64,000 nucleotides of DNA from Pachyseris speciosa. Its lineage: Eukaryota; Cnidaria; Anthozoa; Scleractinia; Pachyseridae. Numbering within the stretch: the first letter of the stretch is position 1; every line of letters starts with the position of its first letter. Below, one piece after another: positions 22,301 through 32,205 of this stretch. The position numbers and the translations under genes are program-made. The DNA lies in assembly GCA_016490735.1 (NCBI GenBank), contig JAEMWC010000132.1, positions 440,001 to 504,000 on the forward strand, written 5' to 3'. The notes under the pieces are model-generated. The model saw only the letters and a list, made by a program, of their open reading frames with translations. It made no database searches and was not told the DNA's origin.

Positions 22301-22600
22301 TCAAAAAAAATGGCTGAGATGGTCTATAAGTCCTTAAATGGCCTCGTACCCAATTATTTGTCTTCGAAATTTATTCAGCGGAGTGATGTGATTACTTCTT
22401 ACAATTTGCGTGATTCTGATAATAAGCTTGCTATTCCCTTGCCACGTACTAATTATTACAAAAATAGCTTTGCCTATAGTGGTGCAGTTCTCTGGAACAG
22501 TCTACCCTCAGCTGCTAGGCAAGCAACATCTCTGACTAATTTTCGACGATTATTAATTAATTCTGACACGGCATTCATTTTAAAACAGGCTTTAATATAG
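19390..22600 (+). pseudogene. LINE ORF2: AP endonuclease plus reverse transcriptase, broken
   Basis: This is the retrotransposition protein. Endonuclease motifs: LAIQETKLD near 19,408; GGGGICFYIKS near 19,500; YRPPDSP near 19,638; GDMNADM at 19,732; LIDLIYTN near 19,840; and SDHSLVYA near 19,910. After the nested insertion come the linker (DILKIKAIKS), then RT: GTFPDDWK near 21,194, VTPLFKQGD, NYRPISV, a motif-A region near 21,490, GIPQGTILGPLLF near 21,652, catalytic YADD at 21,743-21,754, and LGVLIDENLTW near 21,980. The tail ends PSAARQATSLTNFRRLL near 22,550. Lesions include a stop near 19,612, frame changes near 19,690, 20,000, 21,114 and 21,490 (one A lost just before the motif-A Asp) and breaks near 22,180-22,310. 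Confidence 0.88.
20155..20650 (-). mobile_element. Second LINE 3' end nested in reverse inside the first LINE
   Basis: On the minus strand a C-terminal LINE segment reads HNYDTRSSKLFHIPKIRTN, then RYEGPRFYNSLSCDI, to a stop at 20,432, followed by ~270 bases of 3' UTR and a short repeated TTTCAG/CTGAAA tail at 20,155-20,172. Host LINE coding breaks at ...ATTACTG (20,154) and resumes at TACTGCTGATTTG (20,631), suggesting TACTG as a short target duplication. Confidence 0.8.
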
Positions 22601-22969
22601 TTTACCTTTCTTTAATAGTTAGCAATATTTTAAATTTTAGAAGATTAATCTGTATACATAGTTTTTCGCAATAGTTGTAGCTTTTATATTAAATTGTTAG
22701 TGCCTCATGTATTTACCGTGTTTTTAAATAAAGATGATGAATTTTACTTGAAAAATTTTCATAGCCAAAAAACTAAAGGTGCACAACCGTCATGAAGCAA
22801 AGCAACGTTTTCGCATCCGATATTTCCCGCGCAATTAGCTCTGGTTCGCTGCATTCGCATTAATTTTGAATTATGTATTTTTTGTTTGAAAGATCACAGT
22901 AAAAAGTTCATTTTTTTTTGCAGCAAAATAAAAATCGAAAATTTTGTACCCTGAACGTACACGGTAACG

Positions 22970-24780
22970 CTAAAGTAAAGTTCACCCCGTGAATAAATGA
23001 ACATGAATTACCTGGCAAGCAAGTCTAAGGCTTTTAGTTTTAAAAAGTGCCAATTTAGTGTTTCAGCTTCTGCTTAGGACACACAAGAATTTGTACATGC
23101 ACTACCAAGAAAGATTTATCAAAACATGCTGTCATAACTAAGGGAGGAAAGACGACTATACTAAAAATAACAAGCAAGTCCATTCATTAGCATTGATTAG
23201 AGCTCACTATACAAAGATAAAAAAAGAAATACACAAGACAAACATTTCGATTGGCGCACATGCGCAACCACAAAGCAGACTGCTGTCGGCAGTTTGTTTT
23301 TTTTCGGCTTATTGATACCTCTTGAAAGACAGGGAAAAATATGCGAATTGTATTGTTTGAATTTGAATATCGTAAAGTTTCAAAATACGTTTCCAGCCAG
23401 TAACCGACCAGTAGAATTATCATCACAGCAAATTGAGCACAGAAATCGAAAGCAGCCATGCAAATGCTTGAATGCTTCGTGCCTTAAGTGTCTGGGGTGC
23501 AAGGTAACGTTAAAGTAAAGTTCACCCTTTGAATAAACGAACATGAATTAGCTGGCAAGCAAGTTTAAGGTTTGTAGTTTTAAAAAGTGCCATGCACTGA
23601 AATCTAGTGTTTTAGCTCCTGCTTCGAACACACAAGACATTTTGCATGCACTACCGAGAAAGATTTATCAAAGCATGCTGTCATAACATCTCTGAGGTGC
23701 ACAGCAAAATATGTACTGACTTTCTGAGAGCTTTGCTTCATAACTGCATGTTCCAAGACATCGTTTATGTTTTGTTATGATTTCAAAATAGGTGCTATGT
23801 TCTCGATCAACCAGGGATGAAGTAAATTCGTTCCAGTGGTGTTCATCAAATACGCACACTCTCTAGACTAAAGAAACTCTATAACTTTGCAAACTATTTA
23901 CTAACTCTTTTAGTTATAATAGACGTTTTTCATCTAAAGAGAGAAGATTTGGTAATTTTTTCCTTGTGATCAGTTTAAACATATTGAAAGCACCGTTAGT
24001 GAGGTCACTAATTTTAGCTTACTACGGAGGTTCTGTTTCCACTTGAAAGTGTTCCATAATTAGCCCGTTGTAGTCAACTTTATGTCCCTTCGATCACTGG
24101 AGTCCTATTGTATGAGGTCAAAAATTGTTAACAGAAAATCGGCATCCGTCAATTAAATATGGGTCATGTCATACAAACCTTCGGGCTTAAAAAATAAATA
24201 TGATTTTGTAGCGGAAATATACTACGTGCCTTTGGTAAAGAATCCGTCTAAAGCGCTCCCTGCCACGTGCCAGGGTAAAATTTGCCCCACTATATATGTT
24301 AATTGTTTTTGCACAAAACGTTGAGTGCCGACCCGTCGCCTCTATCAATCAGCGGTGACTTATTCGTGTGCAATGAACGAGCCAAATCAACCATGAAGCT
24401 GTAGAAAGACATTTTTAAGTACCTTACGGTGTTTGAAGTCTGTTTAAAGTGATGTTTTCATAAGCTACAAGACGTGCGCCTCAATGATTTACTGCCTGCT
24501 CCAGGGAATTGTTTTACAGAGTTAAGCACAAAGCTGTTTATGGACACGCAACAGCTAGAAGCGTGGGAAACAAACGCCGTTGAACCGTGGCTTTACCAAC
24601 TCCCAGCAGCGACTTTTACCGTCTGGCTCCTGCATAAGGGAAATAGTTCTACACACTTATCAAACACAAAAGTGAAGAACAGACACAATGTTTGTAATGT
24701 CTCCTTGTAGCGTGGGAAGCAAACGCCGTTGAACCGTGGCCTTAATCACTTTAATTAAGTCTCAAATGTGTTTAACCGAG
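22970..24780. repeat. Diverged copies of the 990-bp repeat family
   Basis: A ~180-base segment (AAAGTTCACCC...GCATGCACTACC.A.GAAAGATTTATCA) occurs twice, at 22,970-23,150 and 23,505-23,680. The second leads into the family body, which continues to ~24,780 and matches 34,985-35,900. It includes the recurring GCGTGGGAAACAAACGCCGTTGAACCGTGG motif in pieces (24,565 and 24,710). I see no supported gene; the open frames here are not conserved as protein between copies. Confidence 0.85.
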
Positions 24781-25139
24781 CACAGATGCTCTCCTAATTG
24801 GGGAGACTAAATGAAATCAAATTTAAATGTTTTCAATGTTTCTAGTAAACTTTATTTGGTTCCTCTTAACACTTTAAAACAGAAACTGTGTATCGATAAA
24901 GACCAAGAGAGAATGAGGTAAGAGAACAGATCCCTGTGCCACATCATAGTTTTCTTAAATCTATTTTTAGTTTCGCGAAGCTATTTTAAGTTCTCTTTCC
25001 CAATGTCGCGCGGTTCGGATGATGTAAACTGGTAGCTCACGGTAATTACCGGGTCCGTTAAGCTGTTTTGTTTTCTATTCCAGATGGGAGTTTCAAACGT
25101 TCCAGATGGGAGTTTCAAACGTTTTGAAAATTATACAGT

Positions 25140-25345
25140 AAAGTTACCTTCCTCTCCTTCTTCATTTCTTAGATATTCTTAGTAACAATGAATTGTAAAT
25201 TATTTTAGTGTCTTGTTTTTTCAATTGTTCTCTTATTGTACTGCATTCCTTATATTGATGTTTGTAACACTGCTGTAATAATATAACTTTCTCTAATACA
25301 CTGTATTCGTGTGAGTTTCAATAAAAATTGAATTGAATTGAAAAG
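25140..25345 (+). mobile_element. Probable LINE 3' UTR remnant with (TTGAA)n end
   Basis: An AT-rich stretch ends in TCAATAAAAATTGAATTGAA followed by more TTGAA units, the style of a non-LTR retrotransposon 3' end. No coding part remains. Confidence 0.4.
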
Positions 25346-25650
25346 AAACAAAATTTCTTTAGTTATCGGAACACACTCTAGTGTTCTTGATATTCAGATT
25401 TCAAAATATGGTTTCGGGCCCGTTAAGTTACCGGGAATTTCGACAAAAAGGCTCAGAGCCGGAGATGACCGGGGATCAGATTTTGCCGATACCAGTATTT
25501 TCCCTCTGTCGTGTCACAGTCTTGTAGCTAGAAATATGTGATCACGATTGTCAGTCTGTTTTTTTTAAGTGTAGTCTGAGCGCAATGAGCATTCGCAATG
25601 AGCCTCACGCGGCCTCACGGCCTCGCGAGGCGAAAATCTCACAAAATTTC

Positions 25651-25726
25651 GCCGCACACGTGAGGAAACGGCTGAGCCATCTGCCTCGCGAGGCATTTTG
25701 CTCAGCTGTTTCCTCACGTGTGCGGC
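25651..25726. repeat. Palindrome, 26-base arms
   Basis: GCCGCACACGTGAGGAAACG... (25,651-25,676) and its reverse complement (25,701-25,726) differ at about one position and flank a loop containing the palindrome GCCTCGCGAGGC. It sits at one end of a dispersed repeat shared with ~48,600. Confidence 0.9.
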
Positions 25727-25734
25727 TAGAAAAA

Positions 25735-26300
25735 TTGCTTAAGCAATTTTGACATAAATGTCCGTAGAAGAGACTAAAAGGAGCCTGAAGTTTACTGAGT
25801 CGGTTAACAATCACTCGGAACTCAGAGCTGCAAAATAGCACATTTCATACAAAATCGTTGCTTGGCTAAGCAGACACACCGAAAACTCTTATGTGCCTCA
25901 ATAGTTTCACTGTTACTTCCCATGTCCAGCGATGAACTTCTTCAATTAAAGATTCTCAGCGGCAAAACATGCTGTTAAGACAGTGCTTGTGAAACCACAC
26001 GAGCATAAACAGAGCGGTCCACTATAAAATTATCAAAGCCAGCCAACAAACTTCGCTGCTTTTGACATCCAAACGAGGATTCCTACCAGTTCAAACAAAT
26101 AAAACTCGAAAATTACTCAAGTTATACGGCGAAACCTTGTTGTTTACAGTCTTTGGGCGAAGATCTGTATCTTTCAAATGAACCGTGAAGAGCACTAGTG
26201 TTTGACATTTTCTTGACAGCTTTTTGACAACTTTCCGTCAGATTTTGAGACATGTGCATGCATTTGATCGACTTTTTCACTTCGAGCTTGAAATTCGCCG
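25735..26300. repeat. Dispersed repeat, inverted copy of 48,060-48,670
   Basis: Reverse-complementing this stretch gives a near-continuous match to 48,060-48,670. Shared landmarks are TCTACGGACATTTATGTCAAA, GTTTTGCC.CTGAGAATC, TTGTTTGAAC.GGTA.GAATC and TCAAATGCATG....GTCTCAAAATCTGAC. Similarity looks roughly 75-85% by eye. No coding capacity recognised. Confidence 0.85.
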
Positions 26301-26779
26301 ACGAACTAACAAAGTTTTGAGATTCGGCGACGAACGTAATCTCTCTTCTAGGGAGGCCTTTTTTTTTCACAAACTGCTCAAGCCGCGGATATTTGAAATT
26401 CCACTACGTCATTACAATTGGCCAATCAAGTGCTTCGCTTAAACTAGCTGCGCGGCTGAGCCATAAGTTAAAAAATAGATTTTTAAAAACTGTCATTGGA
26501 GGAGGCCCATGTATGGGGGATCTGTTCTCTTACCTCATTCTCTCTTGTAAAGACTCAATATTAACAAAACCTATGTGCTAACCAAGGCCTTCTAATCGGA
26601 ATACTTCTCGACATGCTTGTCAATTAGTCTTATATCATATCTTGTCACTTCTAAAATAGTGCCTCATCGTTATCTAAAAATGTAATATACATAGCTACTG
26701 TTTCTACCTTGAAAAGTCTCGTATCAAAACACGCAGCGTCATTACGCGATGCCAAAGGGTGATAAAGACAAGGCATGGT

Positions 26780-27258
26780 TTATGCTGAAAATTCTATTTT
26801 GGTCAGAATTGTGTCATCCTTTACATACTGAGGGCCAAAGAACTCCTCAATAGGAGAGAACTTTACAAAGCCATACCCAGTACAGCTAATTACTTCATCA
26901 GGCCTCTGGAATGCTGCAAGGTTTGGCTTGACTTGTAAGATGCGGCTCATATCGTTATGGGCACCACTTTGATCAAGGATGGACAGGGTGATTCTTCCAG
27001 TAAAAGGCCAATCACAGATGCCATCATATTTACCCTTCATCATGTGAACAAAGACTGCCACGTGTGTGCCACTTCCATTCTCCACGCCCTTGGGGTGCAT
27101 CCTGATTCCCAGCTTTCGTGCATAGCTATCTGTGTAGATTGCATCACTGAAGATGGGTGTTGCACACCGCCGATGTTGATCTACTTCAGTGATCTCCCAG
27201 ATGAAGTAGGTCCCGGTTCCACTGGCCTTCTTCATGGTCTCTTCTTTTGTATTCCGTC
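26780..27258 (-). CDS. TRAF-type MATH-domain terminal exon
   Basis: This encodes the C-terminal receptor-binding domain of a TNF-receptor-associated factor, an adaptor for TNF/Toll-type signalling in the cytoplasm. After an acceptor (TTTATTCGTAG, exon from 27,258) the frame reads KASGTGTYFIWEI, then IFSDAIYTDSYARKLGIRMH, GSGTHVAVFVHMMKGKYDG, DWPFTGRITLSILDQ and, at the end, GFVKFSPIEEF and YVKDDTILTKIEF before TAA at 26,780. This order and spacing match a full TRAF MATH fold of ~150 residues. Upstream exons (RING, zinc fingers, coiled coil) should lie at higher coordinates but I cannot find them before the Penelope-like element. It may be a lone duplicated exon, a MATH-only gene, or part of a gene with long introns. 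The frame is intact. Confidence 0.8.
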
Positions 27259-27499
27259 TACGAATAAAGTGAAAAATGCTATTTAACAAATTGATTCCAC
27301 TTCTCCGTGCGTGTGGGTAATCTAAGTATCTGAAGCGCATGGAGGATGTCAAAACATGTTACGAGCAAATAAGAAGGATCTGCAGGCCAATAGCGATGAC
27401 TGATGTTCTCACTGCGTTTTGGCATCTACCGTGTGTTATCAGAGTACGCACGCGCAATTAAATGGAACTAATATGTTTCTTGTATGCATTTTTTCCCTT

Positions 27500-27616
27500 C
27501 TTTCACTGAAAATGGGTGCTCGAAACCGCTTATGTTGATCAACTTCAGTGATGTCCAAGATGAGGTAGGTCCCGGTTCTACTGGCCTTCTTCATGGTCTT
27601 CTCCATTTTTTTCCAT
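27500..27616 (-). pseudogene. Partial duplicate of the MATH exon with its splice acceptor
   Basis: The minus-strand sequence from 27,635 to ~27,500 copies the start of the MATH exon: an acceptor-like TTTATTCTTAG, then coding for EKTMKKASRTGTYLILDITE and EVDQHKRF.APIFS, before homology ends. One frame shift near the 5' end is needed. It holds only ~40 codons and lies ~240 bases upstream of the complete exon. Confidence 0.68.
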
Positions 27617-28146
27617 CTAAGAATAAAGTAAAAAAATCATAACCCGAGGGTTACACCCTACATTGTATAACTCCTTCAATAACCTTTAGTTGAAAATATA
27701 GCCTAATGAAACTGGATTGCACCAAATTGCACCAAAATGGCTGTTTCGTTCCTCTTGTGCCTCCACTTTGTCAATTCCAGCTAAACAAAAGTGGTGGGAA
27801 TTAATTAAGTTTTTTAAAGTTAATCAATGTAATCTCGAAAATCGAAGAAGACCTAGAAATTGTGGTAAAATTATTTTAGACATAAACTTTTACAATACGG
27901 CTGAAATGTTCATTAGCAATGTCATTACTATGAACAGGATCAAATTATTATTATTTTTTTTAATGTTCTAATCTCAGCCATCTGACTTTATTTAAAGAGG
28001 GTTACACTAAATAGCCAAAGATAATAAACTTGAGGCCCTCTATAATACTGATATTACAATTACAATATTTCTGTGTGCAATGACGATATTAGCGCCAATA
28101 GTGTGCATGTATGGGCGCATGTGGATGACGTGGTATCATCTCAAAC

Positions 28147-28490
28147 CATACATCCCCTAGATATTAGCGTCAACTGATAAAACAGAGGAAAAATAACATG
28201 CCTGTTCAGGCGTTGATTCCACAGCCTAAAATCTCCAATGCTGTATGCATGCTCTATAGCTTGTTCGTTCTCATTGATGGACCTCACTGCACTAGTGTCG
28301 TCAGCAGCGACCTGGAGGTAACATTGAGGCAACCCGCAGCTGTTTGGCTCCCCTGTCTCCTCAACAGGGACCATCAGTCCGCAGCGTTGGTCTCCATGAC
28401 TAGCTTGCATCTGCATTGCATACTCATTGCTCGATTCCTGTATCGGGCTTTGCATTCCAACCCCATTTTGCTGTCCAATCTGGAGGCAAA
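28147..28490 (-). CDS. Unassigned open segment, possible exon
   Basis: An open minus-strand frame follows an acceptor-like TTTGCCTCCAG (near 28,482). It reads QQNGVGMQSPIQESSNEYAM and later VEETGEPNSCGLPQCYLQ, ending near 28,144. Composition is protein-like and polar. It could belong to the same transcription unit as the MATH exon, which lies downstream on the same strand, but I recognise no domain and no clear GT donor. Confidence 0.25.
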
Positions 28491-28629
28491 ATAATGTAGC
28501 CTTGGGTGACAGAGATAGTGGCTTTGCGGTCAGATGACATGCATGCTTTGGCAATGATCATCAACTAATTCTGACCTCACAAAATACATCGTGATTATCA
28601 TTATCATTATATCCAAAAGGCCTTGATAA

Positions 28630-29425
28630 AAGCAGGCAAGTTAATATTTTTAAAAAAAATAGACAACCACTTTGAGTTTAAAACAAGACATGTTTCGATC
28701 GCTCAACGATCATCATCAGTTGTGAGATAGTTTACAGTTGTGATTTGAATTTATACTACCATTGACTCGTTTTTTCCATTGACGCGAATTTTTTAAAAAT
28801 TAACGGGCAATACTTAAATGCGCGAGACCTGGGACAATACATTTTATGAAATAGGATGTACATAGAGAGGCTAAGTATAAACAACAAAATAATTACAGCT
28901 ATTGCTATCATAGTAAGTAAAACTAAATAACAAAAGGACTAACGTAATGGGAAAACATATCAGAAAGAAAGAGTCAGCTCGGCATGTTTAAGCTGCTTGT
29001 TTAACGTGGGATTTTCCCAGCGGATATGAGCGGCTTCTTTTAAAATTATCTGAAATCTATTTGGTGCAGAATCCAAAAGAGAAAAGCACCTCGTTGAACA
29101 AAGTCTGCGGCTTGTCTCAGACTGTTGTAAATGCTGAAAAATGTGCGAGTTCCTGTCCCTACTCAGATGCTCACGAATGCGTGTTGAGAGATGTCGACTG
29201 GTTCCGCCGATGTAACAAGCATTACATCCTGCACAAAAAAATTTTGTAAACAACACGCGAACGGGATAGAATGGCACAGGATCCTTCACACTAAACAATT
29301 ACTACCGACTTTGAAAGAAGAAAAAACCAACTTGATTTCAATATTGGCACAGTAACGTTGAATGAGTTTACGTAATCTTTTCTGCGCTTCCATAGAAAAG
29401 GGACCTACATAAGGTAACTTAAAAT
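28630..29425 (-). mobile_element. Penelope-like element, 3' part with GIY-YIG endonuclease
   Basis: The minus strand carries the C-terminal end of a Penelope-like ORF. First comes a pre-endonuclease segment (PYVGPFSMEAQKRLRKLIQR near 29,410-29,350, then IEIKLVFSSFKVGS). After a frame change near 29,300 follows a GIY-YIG nuclease domain: CAGCNACYIGGTSRHLSTRI near 29,230-29,175, then EHLSRDRNSHIFQHL, CFSLLDSA, and the C-terminal KEAAHIRWENPTLNKQ, ending at 28,960. The 3' non-coding region includes the hammerhead-like motif. The reverse transcriptase part is missing (5' truncation). The nuclease domain itself is one open frame. Confidence 0.88.
28681..28726 (-). ncRNA. Hammerhead-ribozyme-like motif of a Penelope-like element
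   Basis: The minus strand reads ACAA-CTGATGA, then a 5-bp hairpin GATCG-TTGAG-CGATC, then GAAAC-AT-GTC and TTGT. This fits a type I hammerhead: core CUGAUGA and GAAA, a very short helix III closed by AC/GU, a cleavage-site C after GU, and helix I formed by ACAA with UUGU. One extra U between the core and stem II is non-canonical. Penelope-like elements are known to carry such minimal hammerheads, and this lies just 3' of one. Activity is not shown. Confidence 0.5.
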
Positions 29426-30180
29426 AGTAAGATGAAACGGATGGCTGATTCGATTTCCATTAACGCATTGATTGACAACCTTCTCTATAATAGTCACAGG
29501 AGAAGGTTCAGCCATCTGTTTCAACTTTTTTCTCTTGACCCACTCCTGTCGAATTGGATAGTGATATCAACTACATTCCATTCTTTTGTGGTATGGTATG
29601 GCATGATATCTGAACGTGTTGATTGCCATGTCCAACAGAAAGGCAAAAACAATTATTTTTCTTTGTTTCTCGTAGATATTCAGTCACACTTGCTTTCTTT
29701 AGTAATCAACTAAACGTTTTCAAGTAATTTTTTTGGTCATTGTAACCTAACAGAGAAAAGAACAGTTATCTACTCCAAATCAAATAATTCTAAAACCATT
29801 TATGTTTACCTCGTTCTCGCTTTCTCCATGAGACCTTGGGTCGTTTTCGCTAAGATAAGAGAAGAAAAATACATTAATCTTTAGTTAGTCCTTCATTTGC
29901 AGGTGCAGTCCATCGTACTATGACTGTTCTTTGGATCCTGAGTAAGCCTTGCGAATTAAAAAAATGGTATGTTCCAGTGGAAGGCTTGGTCTTTGCATAT
30001 GTGACCAGTTTGGAATTTCACAAGAGTTCTACATTATTAAAAGAAAACAGAATAATTTCCTTGCTCGCGAAATTCAGTAAGAAAAAGTTGGCATAGTTAA
30101 TGTTTCCTAAATTCTGCTTGCTCTAAAAAAAATTACCACAGTCCCTAGTAATCTCGCAATCTGATTGACTAATTTTTTAA

Positions 30181-30602
30181 AGTTTACCCCTAAAAACGCA
30201 AGAATCTCAAAATTTGAGGTGCTTGTGATTAAAATTGTTGATTTTACGAGCGTTTGAAGTTGGGTTATTTTGCCTTTAAAAATGGTCAGGGTCTGGGTCG
30301 TGTTTATTCCCGAAATTCTATGATGTGACGTCATTTTGGGTACAAAAATGTGTTTGCACGTATGAATTATATTGAAATACTTGAAATACTTGTCCCCAAA
30401 ATTACATGAAAATTACGTCACAACTAGTCACGTGTCTTTTTGGCTGCGCGATTCAAATGCCATTTTTGAGGGCAAAATAGCCTAATTTCAAACGCTTGTA
30501 TAATCGCTGATTTTAATCAAGAGCACCTCAAATTTTGGAATGTTGAGTTTTATGGATTAAACTTTAAAATTAGCGAGGAACAAATTTCGCTTCATATGCA
30601 CT
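30181..30602. mobile_element. MITE copy, left-truncated (same family as 51,690-52,139)
   Basis: This matches the complete copy at 51,690 in the same orientation, from AGTTTACCCCTAAAAACGCA to CAAATTTCGCTTCATATGCA, with TTAA at 30,603. The outer ~45 bases of the left terminal repeat are missing. Confidence 0.85.
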
Positions 30603-30984
30603 TTAAATAAAGGCAATGCTTTCGTGCGAACTGATGGGCGATTGATAACGTGTAAATGTCTCGTTTGCTTATGGTCTTTATTATAAGTTCTACAATTATA
30701 ACATTTACATTTACGATGCTGTTTCTTTCTTGCGTGCAGATGTAATTGCCCCTTACGCATGGATAGGATGGTAGGTTGCGCTTAATCTTTCCATTACATC
30801 ATGGGATAATACATAGATTTAGCCAAGCCTAATAGCGGAACTCCACGATTATTATTTTAACTGCGCATGGCTTTCCTTGCGCCAATATTTTATGTTTACG
30901 GCGGTTCCAAAACCTCAAAACATTAAAACATTACTCGAAAACAATACACGACGCGTATGTTTGCTCGAAAACAAATTTAATAAT

Positions 30985-31325
30985 CAAAAAACGATCAAAC
31001 ATTTTCATCCATCATCGTGTTTAACCGTTTAGCCACCTCTCTTAACATTGCATTTATTCTTAAATGGCTTTCCATGTTTGATCAAGATCAAACATTTTCA
31101 TCCAACATTTCGCGTTACGAAGAAATGTTTAATCGTTTAGCCACCCCAACCAACAAAACGTGCACTGCCGGTAAAAAGCAACCAAATGAACCACATACGA
31201 GCCGAAATTTCAGCGATAATCGTTCTGTGGACTCACTCTCTGTAGTGTTTGGTGAAACATTGTTTGTGCGTTTAGCCACCCAACGTTATGTTTGAAAACT
31301 GACGATGTTGGATGAAAATGTGTGA
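30985..31325. mobile_element. Small inverted-repeat element with CATTTTCATCCA ends
   Basis: TCAAACATTTTCATCCA appears at 30,996 and 31,086 and its complement TTGGATGAAAATGT at 31,307. CGTTTAGCCACC recurs at 31,027, 31,135 and 31,268. The pattern suggests one or two nested copies of a short non-autonomous element. No coding capacity. Confidence 0.6.
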
Positions 31326-31339
31326 TCGTTTAGCCTGGG

Positions 31340-32205
31340 CTTTAATCCTTAATTTTATGAGGACTCATTGAGATTACGTCGTAATAAGATGGGCAAAAGT
31401 TTCTTAACGCTGTTCAGGCACCGAGGTCGAAAAACAGTCAGCCAAGCAGAGTAAAAACATTCGTTCGCTGGCCGAAAAAAAAAAAAAAAACAAAACAAAC
31501 AAACAATTTAACTACTTCTTTGCGTCCAAAACGAGTACAGATGATTGTTATTTATATCTAGTCGAGAGAAAAATACAAGTTTCATTCCTGAACAAAAGTA
31601 ACAATGATTAAACCAAATGTTAAGCTTCAATTTATTTAATTTACCTCACTGTCCTGTTTTGTAGAGGTTTCTACCACTTGAAAATACGTAAGCTTCAATA
31701 AAGTAAAAACAAGCATCCTCAAAAAACAAAAACTAGCGAACGGTTCGTCCAAAAAAGACGCTTCTTCCACAGAGTTTGAGCGACTCGTTCCTCCCATTAA
31801 TGCCGGTGAACTGTTAAGTGACCTTTCCTGGTGAGATGCAACATGCCGCGGCAAAGTGAAAGTCCTTGAAGCGTTGAATTATTTTGTTTTCAACCGCACA
31901 ATCGATCCAAGTTTGATGCTTTTCCTGAGAAAAATCTTTACCTCTTCCTTTTATCACTTGAAAATTCACCTTCCGAAGTATCTTTTGACAAGTTCTTGAT
32001 TTTTATGCCTTTTACGCCAATTAAAATTCTATGGAAGAACTTCTAAATAGAATAAGATGAAGTTGTTTTGATCAAAATGAAGAAACCAACTGAATGTGAA
32101 ATCACGAGCCGGAGAAAGCGCGCGAAAAGTTAAGCCTCGTTTTGGTTTGGGTGTCCCACACCTGGCTTGAGCCTGCGATCCAATCGAAAGCAAGTACCTA
32201 ATCAG
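31340..32205. repeat. Dispersed repeat, inverted copy of 47,200-48,045
   Basis: Shared landmarks include CACTTGAAAATACGTAAGCTTC, TTTAATTTACCTCACTG..CTG, GTTCACCGGCATTAATG, CGATCCAAGTT and GGTTTGGGTGTCCCACACCTGG (reverse complements in the second copy). Similarity looks ~80-85% by eye over ~860 bases. No gene recognised. Confidence 0.88.

Larger units (their letters stand above)
19160..22745 (+). mobile_element. CR1/L2-like LINE, broken and interrupted
   Basis: An AP-type endonuclease region, reverse transcriptase and a conserved C-terminal tail lie in order on the plus strand, followed by a 3' UTR with AATAAA (22,727) and a short GATGA-type end. A backwards LINE fragment (20,155-20,650) interrupts it. 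Assignment to the CR1/L2 side of LINEs is from the RT and tail style and is approximate. Confidence 0.87.
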
